A stretch of DNA of 27,745 nucleotides. It comes from Barthelona sp. PAP020. Its lineage: Eukaryota > Metamonada: BaSk clade. Position 1 is the first letter of the stretch. Each line of letters starts with the position of its first letter. The notes beneath the pieces are model-generated. The model saw only the letters and a list, made by a program, of their open reading frames with translations, was not told the origin of the DNA and ran no database searches. The translations under genes were made by a program, and so were the position numbers. Location: assembly GCA_040182905.1 (NCBI GenBank), contig JARQWU010000129.1, positions 1 to 27,745 on the forward strand. Reading direction: 5' to 3'. Below, piece after piece: positions 1 through 8,432 of the stretch.

Positions 1-303
1 CGCTGAAACAATGAGAAGTGCTTTTTTGGAATTCTCTGGTTTAGCCACAGATTTAGCAGTATGTAGCTTTGAGGATCTGATGGCTTTATGCGTGGTGTAA
101 ATTGTTTTTGTGTCACTAATTTCTTTTTCATCTGCAGAAGGTGATTTCCAAAGTTTTACCTTCTCATTCTGTAAAGCGTCACAATTCTTTCATTTGGTAA
201 TGCATTATCTCAGGTGCATTTATGTAGGACTTGAACAAGAGTAGCCTTTCTTTTGTTGTGTTTGAAAGAATACTTTGATGTTTGTTTTAAAAAGAAGATC
301 AAG
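1..303. repeat. Long inverted repeat, left arm
   Basis: The reverse complement of this segment aligns without long gaps to 27416-27715, at roughly 90% or better by eye. The segment nearest the window edge (about 1-165) differs at only six positions. The match breaks down just beyond 303, where the left copy continues into a different reading frame than the right copy. Confidence 0.88.
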
Positions 304-344
304 ATAACTCACGATGTTTTTAAATTTTTCAAGATTTATTGTGG

Positions 345-720
345 TTACTCTAGAAGGGCAACAGTTTTTAAACAGTCTGCCTCTTTTGACTGCACTTTCG
401 TGGTATTCCTTGTCTTTATCGTAATCCCTTTTTTCAAAGGTGATGCATCCGTTGCTACTATTGCTTTGATCCCTCTTGGTGTAAGATCTCTTCTGATTTT
501 TTCTTGTAACAAAATACTTATCGATTCCTCTTGTGAAATTGGGAGTTCGATGTTCAAGTGTCCATAACTTGCACAGAACACTTCTATAAAGTATATGCTT
601 AGCAACTTAATTTCATGTTTTATCAGGTTTGTTACTTGCAATGCACTCTTTCGATATCTTTGAAACACTATTTCTACTGTTTGCAGCTTTCCTGTGGGAT
701 CTGTTTTCTTTTCTTTTCTC
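345..720 (-). pseudogene. Reading-frame remnant, weakly SPFH/band-7-like, inside the left repeat copy
   Basis: This is an open stretch within the decayed left element, ending in TAA at 345-347. The translation is helical and charged; it reads DPTGKLQTVEIVFQRYRKSA near its start and LLQEKIRRDLTPRGIKAIV near the end. The spacing and the L-x-P-x-G-I pattern after a helix resemble the end of an SPFH (band 7/prohibitin) domain, in which a helix is followed by L-A-P-x-G-I and a beta strand. This is a weak eye-level match only. The segment is absent from the right copy, so it is either deleted there or inserted here. Confidence 0.3.
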
Positions 721-1350
721 TTCTAAAAAAAGATGGAACACATTCTAAAGTTTAGACCTTGAGGTACGCTGTCCCAGGGTTCAAAATCTAAAACGCAGAC
801 AATTTCTTGCTTGATGATCGGTAACAAAGTCTCCACTTCACATGGTTTCACATACCGCAGTTGTCTTCAGGAAGTTGCCCACCCACAAGGAGATTGTCAG
901 GATCGAGATTGAGGAATCCACGGTCAGCATTCTTCTTTTGGTCTCCTAATAATAAATTCCAGTGAAGAGCTGAACCCACTCTTTATAAGGGTAAATATTA
1001 TTATTAGACAACCCTTGTTTCTTTTCATTGCTGATACCACTTGGTAATACAATATCCCTTTAACAAGGCCCATAAGCTCTTGCAAAAAGGTTGTGAGCTG
1101 ACAACCTTCATATTTTAATGAATTCACTCTCTGTGATTTTGTGTTTTTCACAAATGTCATTTTGATGAATTTCCTCAAATGTTCTTTGTTGACCTATTTT
1201 ATTCACTTGTATCCTTCATCTTACAATTCTTACAATTTCATGTTATTGCTTGAGTTTTTCAATTTTGATACATTAATACTAAAAAGTAAAGAAAAAACCT
1301 TAAACACATTTATATTGTCTTTTGTTCATTTAGGATGAATTCCTACAACA

Positions 1351-1524
1351 GCCCATGAAATAAAAGAGTTAAGACTGAGCGGTTCCTGAAAGGAATGATG
1401 GACTCCCCGTCTTTTGAGACTCACCTGAGGCGCCAATTCTCAAGTTCAAAAAGTTATGGAAACCGTTTCACACAAAGGAAAAATAAAAGAGACAACGTTA
1501 AAATCAAAGCAAATATACCATTTT
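1351..1524. other. Junction between left repeat copy and the zinc-finger gene
   Basis: This short non-coding stretch is locally richer in G and C than its surroundings (1378-1445). It contains a near-palindrome around CCTGAAAGG at 1385-1393 and a TTTTGAGAC run. A similar pair of words recurs at 8444-8470 in the same order. No gene is seen. Confidence 0.4.
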
Positions 1525-3261
1525 TTACAGACACATGCTAACTTTTTCAGATTCAGTCAAAAGATAACCATCAATTGCTTCTTTTGTAATAATTACCTTT
1601 AAACAATATCTTTTGGTATATCTGTCGGTTTCTTTCAAAAGTTCGGGGCGATTATCTGGAATCAGATGCTCATTACCAAGTTCTTCATTTGCATCATGAA
1701 TTAAATGATTAAAATGACAGTATATTAAATGTTTTTTCATTGTCAATGGTTCTGTTGTGCAAAAAGGAGATAATTTTTGATGATTATCAGACAAATCTTT
1801 CATGAGTTGTGTTTTATCTCCTTTAAATTTTTTAATCTCTTCAGCAATACGTTTATCGTTGTGTTCATTATCACAATCAGGATGAAAACATAAATATAAA
1901 GGAAAAGGCCTTGGACTTTTGTTGTTACGAAACGCTTTAAATTGCTCAGAAGCATTTGCAAAACAAAACAATCGAATAACAGCAAAATTCACTAATTTTA
2001 TTGATGACACCAAAACATTAAAGGTTTTTGGAACAATTGAAATGTTGAAAAACTGTGATTCTGCCAGTTTCCTTAAACCAGTAATATATGAATTATAAAT
2101 ATTAAAATTTGGAAGTTCTTTGAAGGAATTTAAACATGTGTAATCTTTGAATATTTTATGCCCCAATAAAATTGGAAATTTAACTTCCCCCCATACACTA
2201 TCAGGTTCAAACAAAGAAGAATCAATAATTCCATGATTCCAAATAAAGTGACTTAAAAAAATGTTACCATCATAATTAAAAGTTTTTCCACAACATTTAC
2301 AAAAAATTTTCAATTCATTTTTCAATGCATTGAAATCCTGTTCATTCAAATGAAAAAAATTTAGCTTGTGGAGGGTCATTTCTGTATTGATCAAAGTTTG
2401 ATCCAAAACATGACAAGTTATCTTTTCACGCAAATGCTTGTTAAATTCAATGGCATAATCTGGAATATTCAAATTAAAACCAATTGGTTTTCCACAAATG
2501 ATGCGTTGAGCCAATTTACAATCCTTAAAAATACAAAATCCATCACGTTCCAATTCAAAATAACTAAAGCCAAGCAAAGTAACCACATTTGCTAACACTA
2601 ATCCAACAGTAGCTATTCCCAAAATTTCATAAGACTTTTTCGAAAAACTGCTCAAAGGTAAATATCTTTCCAAAGTTTTATCATTCTCATAATGTACAAC
2701 CATCGGATAATAAGGTGTTTGTATGTTTAAAATATCCAAAAAATTGGTCTTTAAACCATTCAATTTTGGAGAAACATTCAAACAATATTTTTGCGCTAAA
2801 TCATTCACAGTAATGAAATTTTTTAATGAAATATTCATCACATCGAAATATTCTTGTTCAATTGGACTTCTCGTACAAATAGTATATCTTTTTGCAAAAT
2901 ATTTCAAAAATTGGTAAGAATTGATATCTGTATATGTAAAAATATAACAAGAATTCGTCGTAGACAAAGTGCAATAAAATATATCAAATTTATCGTCATC
3001 ATCACAAACCCTGGATTCTGGTGTTAATCCAATATCTAAACCAATGATATTTGAACTTATGTTTGGGTTCATATCCCGTTCAATTTCTCTGATTAAGTCT
3101 TCTGTCATTGAAACAGTATTTGGAATCACAAATACTAAAAAATTATTGTGAAACTGTGTTATATCATTAACAATTAACGGAAATCGATATTTTCCATCCA
3201 AATTATAGGCATATTCATTCATATCAAAAGAAAAGATAAAATAAACCAACACACCGGACAT
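1525..3261 (-). CDS. Zinc-finger protein with degenerate DnaQ-like 3'-5' exonuclease-type N-terminus
   Basis: This is a 578-residue protein of unknown role starting at the ATG whose complement is 3259-3261. Residues about 70-240 have the look of a DnaQ/WRN-type exonuclease fold: a strand with GLDIGL (residues 74-79) where active enzymes have D-x-E, a Y/F-rich beta region, and a late helix LSSFSKKSYEILGIATVGL (203-221) where active enzymes have Y-A-A-x-D-A. The second acidic residue and the late Asp are missing, so activity is unlikely if the assignment is right. Two zinc-finger-like sites are visible: C321/C324 with H338/H343, and C458/C463 with H511/H516. The stop is followed by an A-rich run (TAAAAAA). 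The gene is divergent from 3459 and its 3' end abuts the repeat copy. Nucleic-acid binding is inferred; the exonuclease relationship is tentative. Confidence 0.8.
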   Translation of the reverse strand: MSGVLVYFIFSFDMNEYAYNLDGKYRFPLIVNDITQFHNNFLVFVIPNTVSMTEDLIREIERDMNPNISSNIIGLDIGLTPESRVCDDDDKFDIFYCTLSTTNSCYIFTYTDINSYQFLKYFAKRYTICTRSPIEQEYFDVMNISLKNFITVNDLAQKYCLNVSPKLNGLKTNFLDILNIQTPYYPMVVHYENDKTLERYLPLSSFSKKSYEILGIATVGLVLANVVTLLGFSYFELERDGFCIFKDCKLAQRIICGKPIGFNLNIPDYAIEFNKHLREKITCHVLDQTLINTEMTLHKLNFFHLNEQDFNALKNELKIFCKCCGKTFNYDGNIFLSHFIWNHGIIDSSLFEPDSVWGEVKFPILLGHKIFKDYTCLNSFKELPNFNIYNSYITGLRKLAESQFFNISIVPKTFNVLVSSIKLVNFAVIRLFCFANASEQFKAFRNNKSPRPFPLYLCFHPDCDNEHNDKRIAEEIKKFKGDKTQLMKDLSDNHQKLSPFCTTEPLTMKKHLIYCHFNHLIHDANEELGNEHLIPDNRPELLKETDRYTKRYCLKVIITKEAIDGYLLTESEKVSMCL

Positions 3262-3458
3262 AATTTGGTCTTATGATTAGTAAACAGATTTTTTCAGGTT
3301 GTTTATTTTAAATATAAGGATTGAAAGAAGATAAGAAAGATCTAAATATTCTTTTTTTATTCCATTATATTTATCCAGTGATGTTGATTTAAATCATAAT
3401 AATGACGATAAAAAGAAAGAGTTAAACAATTTAGACATATTTTTTTTAAAGGCAACAA

Positions 3459-5042
3459 ATGAATAATAGAATTGTTTTTTTTTTTTATGAATTCGAAATG
3501 ATTTCATTTCCATTGTTCCAAATTGAAGATCCTCCTGAAATTGAAATTCCATGTTTTCCAGAAATAATTCAACAACCATCAAGACCAATTATAATTGGAA
3601 ATAAATCATATCCTGTTAAAATTACGAAAAATAACAAGGTTAAAGTTGAAGAAAATAGTTTGAAAGTTGAAATAAAACCAAAAAAACTTAAGCCAACAAA
3701 GAAAGTAAGTTTTTCTGAAGAAACACCAAAAAGAAGCAAAAAGAAATCAAATTTTGCTGTAACAACTCAAACAACAATGACAGTTGTGCAGAATGAAATG
3801 TCTGAAACAACTTTAAAAGATTCTTCTTCTCAAGAAACTCTTGAAAGACTTCCTTTAAAAACTGTGGACTCAAAAGAACAAGTTGTTCGCACTAAAAAAA
3901 AACAAAAAACAAGAAATGAATTAACTGGAGCCACAAATTTAATGCAAATGTTTGCTTCTCATTTAAATGTTGATTGCTATGCATTACAGTGTACAGTTCG
4001 AGAAATTCAGACTAGAAAATATTCTACTTTGTCTTGGAATGAAACCTTGAGTCTTCAAAGCCAAAAAGTTGAACCAGTTGCAATCTCATCACCAAAGTTT
4101 TCGTTTCAACCCAAAAATTCACCTCAAACATTTGACATTTCAGTTCAGGCACATGATGAACTCAAGAAAAGCCCTCACACATATGATGCTTCTGAAAACA
4201 AAAGTTATGAACCAACACCTGAAAAAGAAATAAAACCTTCAGCACATTCGTTTGATATTTCAGTACAAGCCTCTGATGAACTGAAAAAATATTTGCACAC
4301 ATATGATGCTTCTGTTAACAAGAATTTAGATTCGACACCTGAAAAAGATAAAATGAGCACTAATATGAAAAGCAATACCTTTGATATTTCGATACAAGCG
4401 ACTGAAGATGATTCAAAGAAACTACGTCATGTATTTGATGAGTCAATAAATAAAGACTTTGAATTTCCTTCAATTGATGTACCAAATCAACAGGCTCCTG
4501 CAAATATGAACCAACCTTCTGGTTTATTTAAAAATGGTCATCGTTTAACTCATGATGCAATTCAGCAAACTGATAAATCTTTTCTACCACTCGAAAAGGC
4601 TTCTGTTCTTCAATTTGAAGCAGCTACACTTAAAAACCTTGATAGTACACCTCCGTATTCAATTCCAGAAAGAAATAAACCTTCTCCAACCTATGGTAAA
4701 CCAAGTGATAATTATTTTAAAGTTGTTGAAATAATAGAAAGTTTAGAAAGTTCAGAAAATTTGGAAAGCTCGTCAGAATTGGATGTGTCTGAGGAATCAG
4801 AAGACATATCGTTGAATAGCTTGACAGAATCTGGACGACTTTTTGACTCTGTCGCATCATCTCATGATTTAAAAGAAAGTTCTGGTGAAATTAGTCATTT
4901 AAGCATTGATGATTCTTCAGACTCTTCAGACCTGTATTTATTTGATGATTCCAACGGAATTTCTTCACTTTCATCAAACATCGAAAGCAATTCAATTGTT
5001 CCTCTAAATGATGAAGATGATTCCATATCCTTTTCATTTTAG
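3459..5042 (+). CDS. Low-complexity Ser/Lys/Glu-rich protein with three tandem ~40-residue repeats
   Basis: This is a 527-residue protein of unknown function that looks largely disordered. Residues 82-85 (KVSF, followed by SEETP) match the RVxF docking motif for protein phosphatase 1. Three imperfect tandem units begin at residues 224, 264 and 307. Each opens with (T/S)FDIS(V/I)QA, followed after 11 to 13 residues by H-(T/V)-(Y/F)-D; the first two also share TPEK. A fourth, weaker unit may begin near LTHDAIQQTD. The C-terminal ~120 residues are rich in Ser, Asp and Glu and could be a phosphorylated acidic tail. An eight-T run lies 12 bases upstream of the start; the second ATG (residue 14, position 3498) is an alternative start. 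It lies 185 bp upstream of the kinesin gene on the same strand. No family is recognised. Confidence 0.82.
   Translation: MNNRIVFFFYEFEMISFPLFQIEDPPEIEIPCFPEIIQQPSRPIIIGNKSYPVKITKNNKVKVEENSLKVEIKPKKLKPTKKVSFSEETPKRSKKKSNFAVTTQTTMTVVQNEMSETTLKDSSSQETLERLPLKTVDSKEQVVRTKKKQKTRNELTGATNLMQMFASHLNVDCYALQCTVREIQTRKYSTLSWNETLSLQSQKVEPVAISSPKFSFQPKNSPQTFDISVQAHDELKKSPHTYDASENKSYEPTPEKEIKPSAHSFDISVQASDELKKYLHTYDASVNKNLDSTPEKDKMSTNMKSNTFDISIQATEDDSKKLRHVFDESINKDFEFPSIDVPNQQAPANMNQPSGLFKNGHRLTHDAIQQTDKSFLPLEKASVLQFEAATLKNLDSTPPYSIPERNKPSPTYGKPSDNYFKVVEIIESLESSENLESSSELDVSEESEDISLNSLTESGRLFDSVASSHDLKESSGEISHLSIDDSSDSSDLYLFDDSNGISSLSSNIESNSIVPLNDEDDSISFSF
4128..4490 (+). repeat. Three imperfect tandem coding repeats of 120-129 bp
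   Basis: Units start at 4128, 4248 and 4377 and are recognisable at DNA level by TTTGA(C/T)ATTTC(A/G). The first two units are most alike, sharing CACACATATGATGCTTCTG. They preserve the reading frame of the host gene, indicating expansion within the coding region. Confidence 0.75.
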
Positions 5043-5227
5043 TGTAAATATTTGTAAAACGGGTTTTTTTTTTCAAGGGAAATTTTGACATATTTGACAA
5101 ATGAATCATCTTTAAATGTTAAGAAGGGAAATTTGAAAAAACTACAAGCCAATAAAGACTAATTTAACAAAAGACAAATTGACTAAACCAAACGCCTTCA
5201 ATATTTTATTTTTATTATTTGGTGATA

Positions 5228-8134
5228 ATGGTTGAAAATTCATCAAGAATTAAAGTTTATTGTAGATTAAGACCATTACAAGAAAAGGAACGATTACATA
5301 ACAATTTCATCATTGAAAATGATGAAAAAACTGTTTCCATATCTGAAAAGAACAAAGCACAAACACAATGTTTTCAATTTGATCACATCTTTCAAGAAAA
5401 AGCTAATCAATCGGAAATATTTGATGAAATGGTATTGCCAATTGTTGATCAAATTTTGAATGGAATTCATTGTAGTATTTTAGCATATGGAAAAACTAGT
5501 TCTGGTAAAACTCACAGTGTTTTTGGTCCTCAATCTTCTAATGCCGATGATTTGGGAATTGTTCCACGTATTATGCATTCGTTATTTCAACACATATCTC
5601 AATCACCAGAAGATGATGAATTTACAATCAAAATGAGCTTTTTAGAGATTTATATGGAAAAAATTACTGATTTGTTAAGTGCACAAGCAAATTCATCTGA
5701 TAATAATCTTCAGCAAAAGATTAAAATCATCGAACATGGGAAAGTATTTGGAGCAAAGACAATAGCTGTGTCAGACTTGAATGATGTGTATTGTGTCTTG
5801 AGGAAAGGGATAAATTCTCGTACTGTTGGGGAAACATCACAAAATTTAAGAAGTTCACGATCTCATGCTGCAATAATTTGTTATGTGACACGTAGATGCA
5901 GTACTTCTAACGAAACGTATTCATCACGTTTAAGTGTGTTAGATCTTGCTGGAAGTGAAAGATTAACAATGAACGAATTAAACAAGATGGGTGTCACCAG
6001 ACAAGAGAGCTTGGCAATAAATGCTTCTTTATCTTCACTTTCTCGTGTGTTGACTTCTTTAGTTTCTAGTGGATCAAGTGAAAGATTGACACATATTCCA
6101 TACCGAGACTCGCAGTTAACCAGACTTTTAGAAAATTCTATTGGGGGAAATTCATTGACCTCTATATTGTTGTGTGGATCACGCAGTGCACAGAGTCTTG
6201 CTGAAACAATTAGTACGTTTAGATTTGGTAGTAACGCTTTAAAAGTTAAGAATGTTATTATTAGGAATAAACAACTGTCTGTAGATGAGTTATTACAAAA
6301 AATTGCTCATTTGGAGAAGCTTGTTCAAGGAAAAAAGTGTTTTGATGACAAATTAATGATCAATAATAATATATCGTTGGAAGAAAAAGTTTCTGTTTTA
6401 GAAGATGAAAATTGTTTATTGAAGGAAGAGAATATGATGTTAAAACAAGAATATGGGCAAAAAATTGATGTACTTGATACGAATAATGAACAATTACGAA
6501 AACGATTGAACGACCTACAAAAGATGGATTTTAACAAGCTCAAAATTGAAAGAGATACAGCATTTGACACCATATCTGATCTTAAAAATAGTCTTTATTT
6601 AACTCGAAATGAGTTAGGAGCATTGTCTGATCATGTTGAACTATTATCTGAAGAAAATGAGTTGTTAAGGATTTCTTTGGAAGAATTGGGTGAAGCGAAA
6701 AAATTTATGAATGTTCCATCTATGGAAGAAGACCAAAATGAAATTAATGATAAATTATTGGAGAAGACATGTGATATAGAAGAGAACACAACAATAGCGG
6801 AGAATAATGTTAATGAAAAAACAAATTCATCTCAGATTGATGATGGTGATAGTGAATATGTTGATGTTAGAGATGTAATGACGCAAGCCAACTTTATCAC
6901 TCAAAATTTGATTGATAAAGAAATTGAAGCTTGTCCCACATTAAAAGAAATTCAAATTCACACTGAGACAGATTTTGAAGATATGAATAAAGAAACAGAT
7001 GACTTTTCAGTCAATACTAATAATAATGATAGTAAGAATCATATCATCAATGCTAGCATCAGTTTAGATAGTGCTAGATTGACTTTGGTGGAATCAGCTT
7101 TAACTGAAACACAAAATCGTTGTGGTAGATTAAAGGGTTTCTTGGATGAATCTAATTTACAAATCAATAAATTAAAAAGTCAAATGTCAAAAAAAGAGTT
7201 GGAATTAGAGAAATGTAGGGCCAATGCTGCTCATCGTGAAAGTGTATTAACGAAAGAATTATTAAACACCAGAAATGAACTAATTAAATGGCAAGAAAAT
7301 ATGAGCATTTCCAATTTGAATCTTACACAAGAACAATTCAAACAATTATTGGAAAAAAATGCTACTTTAACAGATGCAGTCTTAAAAGAACAATTACATA
7401 ATAAAACAATAACTCAACAAGTTAATTTGTTAAAGAATGAGTTAAAAGAGATGACTAATCAAAAGAACAACTTTAAATTACAATTGAATCAGCAATGTGA
7501 AGCAAATAAAATGCAATCTCATCGGTTAAAAGCTGAAATTGATGCATTAAGAAAACAACAATCGGATTTATTTTCTGCAAAAATGGCACCTATTTTACGT
7601 GGTGGGGGTTCATATTCCCCCACAAACCTTCCTCCATTATTGATGTCGACAGATGTCTATTCTCCTGGTCCTTTCTTTAAAAGAGCCAATAAGACAAATA
7701 CTTTATCTTCAAATGTTAAACTGAATCCATTGTTTACAACTCCAAATAAAATTGCGACTCCTGGCATAATTCCTACAACACCTCCATTAACAAACGACTA
7801 TTTAAGTGGTTCAGATTCGGAATTTGTCACTCCTTTGACAGAACTTCCAAAAATAACCAAAAGAACAGAGATGAACAATTCAACCTTGATAAAATCTCCA
7901 ATTGGATCCCCTTGGATCGGAAAATTAATGAAAACTGAAAAAGTGATTGAATCAGCAGAACCTCCACAATCTAAATTGTCAAATAGAAACAATAAATTCA
8001 AAAATTTGAAGGAAAAGTCAAAATCAAAATATTTGACTTATGATTGTATGGGAATCAATTCTCCATTCAAAATTTTTGTGGGAAAAAATTTTGAAAATGA
8101 AAAAAAATTGTCAATTGAAGAAACAGATGGATAA
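5228..8134 (+). CDS. Kinesin motor protein with N-terminal motor and long coiled coil
   Basis: This is a 968-residue microtubule motor. The N-terminal motor domain (about residues 1-345) contains the opening strand IKVYCRLRPL, the P-loop GKTSSGKT (88-95), switch I SSRSH (209-213), switch II DLAGSE (239-244) and HIPYRDSQLTRLL. The P-loop environment AYG-x-TSSGKTH is most like kinesin-1-type and related N-kinesins. Residues about 360-760 are mostly coiled coil, interrupted by an acidic Asn-rich stretch. The final ~200 residues are basic and rich in S/T-P sites. An oddity is the first P-loop position after Gly: it is Lys (K89), where Gln is nearly invariant. The first ATG (5228) starts the motor immediately; a longer reading would need a TTG start. 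TCAATATTT lies about 30 bases upstream. The stop overlaps TAAA. Subfamily is not assigned. Confidence 0.95.
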   Translation: MVENSSRIKVYCRLRPLQEKERLHNNFIIENDEKTVSISEKNKAQTQCFQFDHIFQEKANQSEIFDEMVLPIVDQILNGIHCSILAYGKTSSGKTHSVFGPQSSNADDLGIVPRIMHSLFQHISQSPEDDEFTIKMSFLEIYMEKITDLLSAQANSSDNNLQQKIKIIEHGKVFGAKTIAVSDLNDVYCVLRKGINSRTVGETSQNLRSSRSHAAIICYVTRRCSTSNETYSSRLSVLDLAGSERLTMNELNKMGVTRQESLAINASLSSLSRVLTSLVSSGSSERLTHIPYRDSQLTRLLENSIGGNSLTSILLCGSRSAQSLAETISTFRFGSNALKVKNVIIRNKQLSVDELLQKIAHLEKLVQGKKCFDDKLMINNNISLEEKVSVLEDENCLLKEENMMLKQEYGQKIDVLDTNNEQLRKRLNDLQKMDFNKLKIERDTAFDTISDLKNSLYLTRNELGALSDHVELLSEENELLRISLEELGEAKKFMNVPSMEEDQNEINDKLLEKTCDIEENTTIAENNVNEKTNSSQIDDGDSEYVDVRDVMTQANFITQNLIDKEIEACPTLKEIQIHTETDFEDMNKETDDFSVNTNNNDSKNHIINASISLDSARLTLVESALTETQNRCGRLKGFLDESNLQINKLKSQMSKKELELEKCRANAAHRESVLTKELLNTRNELIKWQENMSISNLNLTQEQFKQLLEKNATLTDAVLKEQLHNKTITQQVNLLKNELKEMTNQKNNFKLQLNQQCEANKMQSHRLKAEIDALRKQQSDLFSAKMAPILRGGGSYSPTNLPPLLMSTDVYSPGPFFKRANKTNTLSSNVKLNPLFTTPNKIATPGIIPTTPPLTNDYLSGSDSEFVTPLTELPKITKRTEMNNSTLIKSPIGSPWIGKLMKTEKVIESAEPPQSKLSNRNNKFKNLKEKSKSKYLTYDCMGINSPFKIFVGKNFENEKKLSIEETDG

Positions 8135-8323
8135 AATTACAAAGCTTGAACCAAATTAATTACTTGATGTGACGTATCAATTGAGAATCCTTTATCATAA
8201 TTGATGAGTACAAAGAATATTTTGCGCTTCTTTTCATATTGTTGTTTCCCACTCATCTTCAATTTATTAAAGATTCTTTATGCATGGTTGTTTAAATAAA
8301 ATGGACAATTTATAAACAATATT
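8135..8323. other. Intergenic spacer after the kinesin gene
   Basis: AT-rich spacer between convergent genes with no open reading frame of note. It leads directly into the dispersed repeat that begins near 8324. Confidence 0.6.
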
Positions 8324-8432
8324 TATTTTTCTTCTTGTGCGAACCTTTTCCACAACTTATCCAAATCAGAGACTGGGAATCTCAGTTGACCAATAAATAA
8401 TAAACCTTAATCTTCATTCTTTTCAGGGGGTC
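8324..8432 (+). repeat. Dispersed repeat, copy A (matches 26739-26846)
   Basis: About 105 bp aligns in the same orientation with 26739-26846 with no gaps until its end, at roughly 84% identity by eye. Shared words include GAGACTGGGAA, AATAAATAATAAACCTT and TATTCTTTTC-type sequence at its end. The right copy sits directly before the repetitive coding element; this one sits directly before the GC-enriched island. It is non-coding in all frames checked. Confidence 0.85.

Larger units (their letters stand above)
1..1350 (-). pseudogene. Decayed copy of a dispersed repetitive coding element (left copy)
   Basis: Read on the minus strand, this stretch contains consecutive but frame-broken coding pieces homologous to pieces at the other end of the window. 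Around 1075-930 it encodes LVKGILYYQVVSAMKRN and then EWVQLFTGI followed by a stop. The right copy encodes LVKGVTYNRVVSAMKRN and EEWVQALFSGIKF. Farther along the minus strand (about 303 to 1) it encodes pieces such as FKSYINAPEIMHYQMKEL, a frame change, and then KVKLWKSPSADEKEI, which match the right copy at about 96% DNA identity. In-frame stops and frame changes show it is not an intact gene. The upstream limit (about 1350) is approximate. The element family is not recognised, and the coding direction runs off the window's left edge. Confidence 0.72.

Noticed and set aside
253-567. Plus-strand frame at the left end
   Set aside because: It lies antisense to the repeat element's coding pieces, which match the right copy in the minus orientation.
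345-668. GTP cyclohydrolase I-like pattern (L-x-P-x-G-I) in the left repeat
   Set aside because: No catalytic Cys/His residues and wrong spacing; an SPFH-like reading fits slightly better, and even that is weak.
5219-5227. Three extra residues at the kinesin N-terminus
   Set aside because: They would require a TTG start; the ATG at 5228 directly begins the motor domain.
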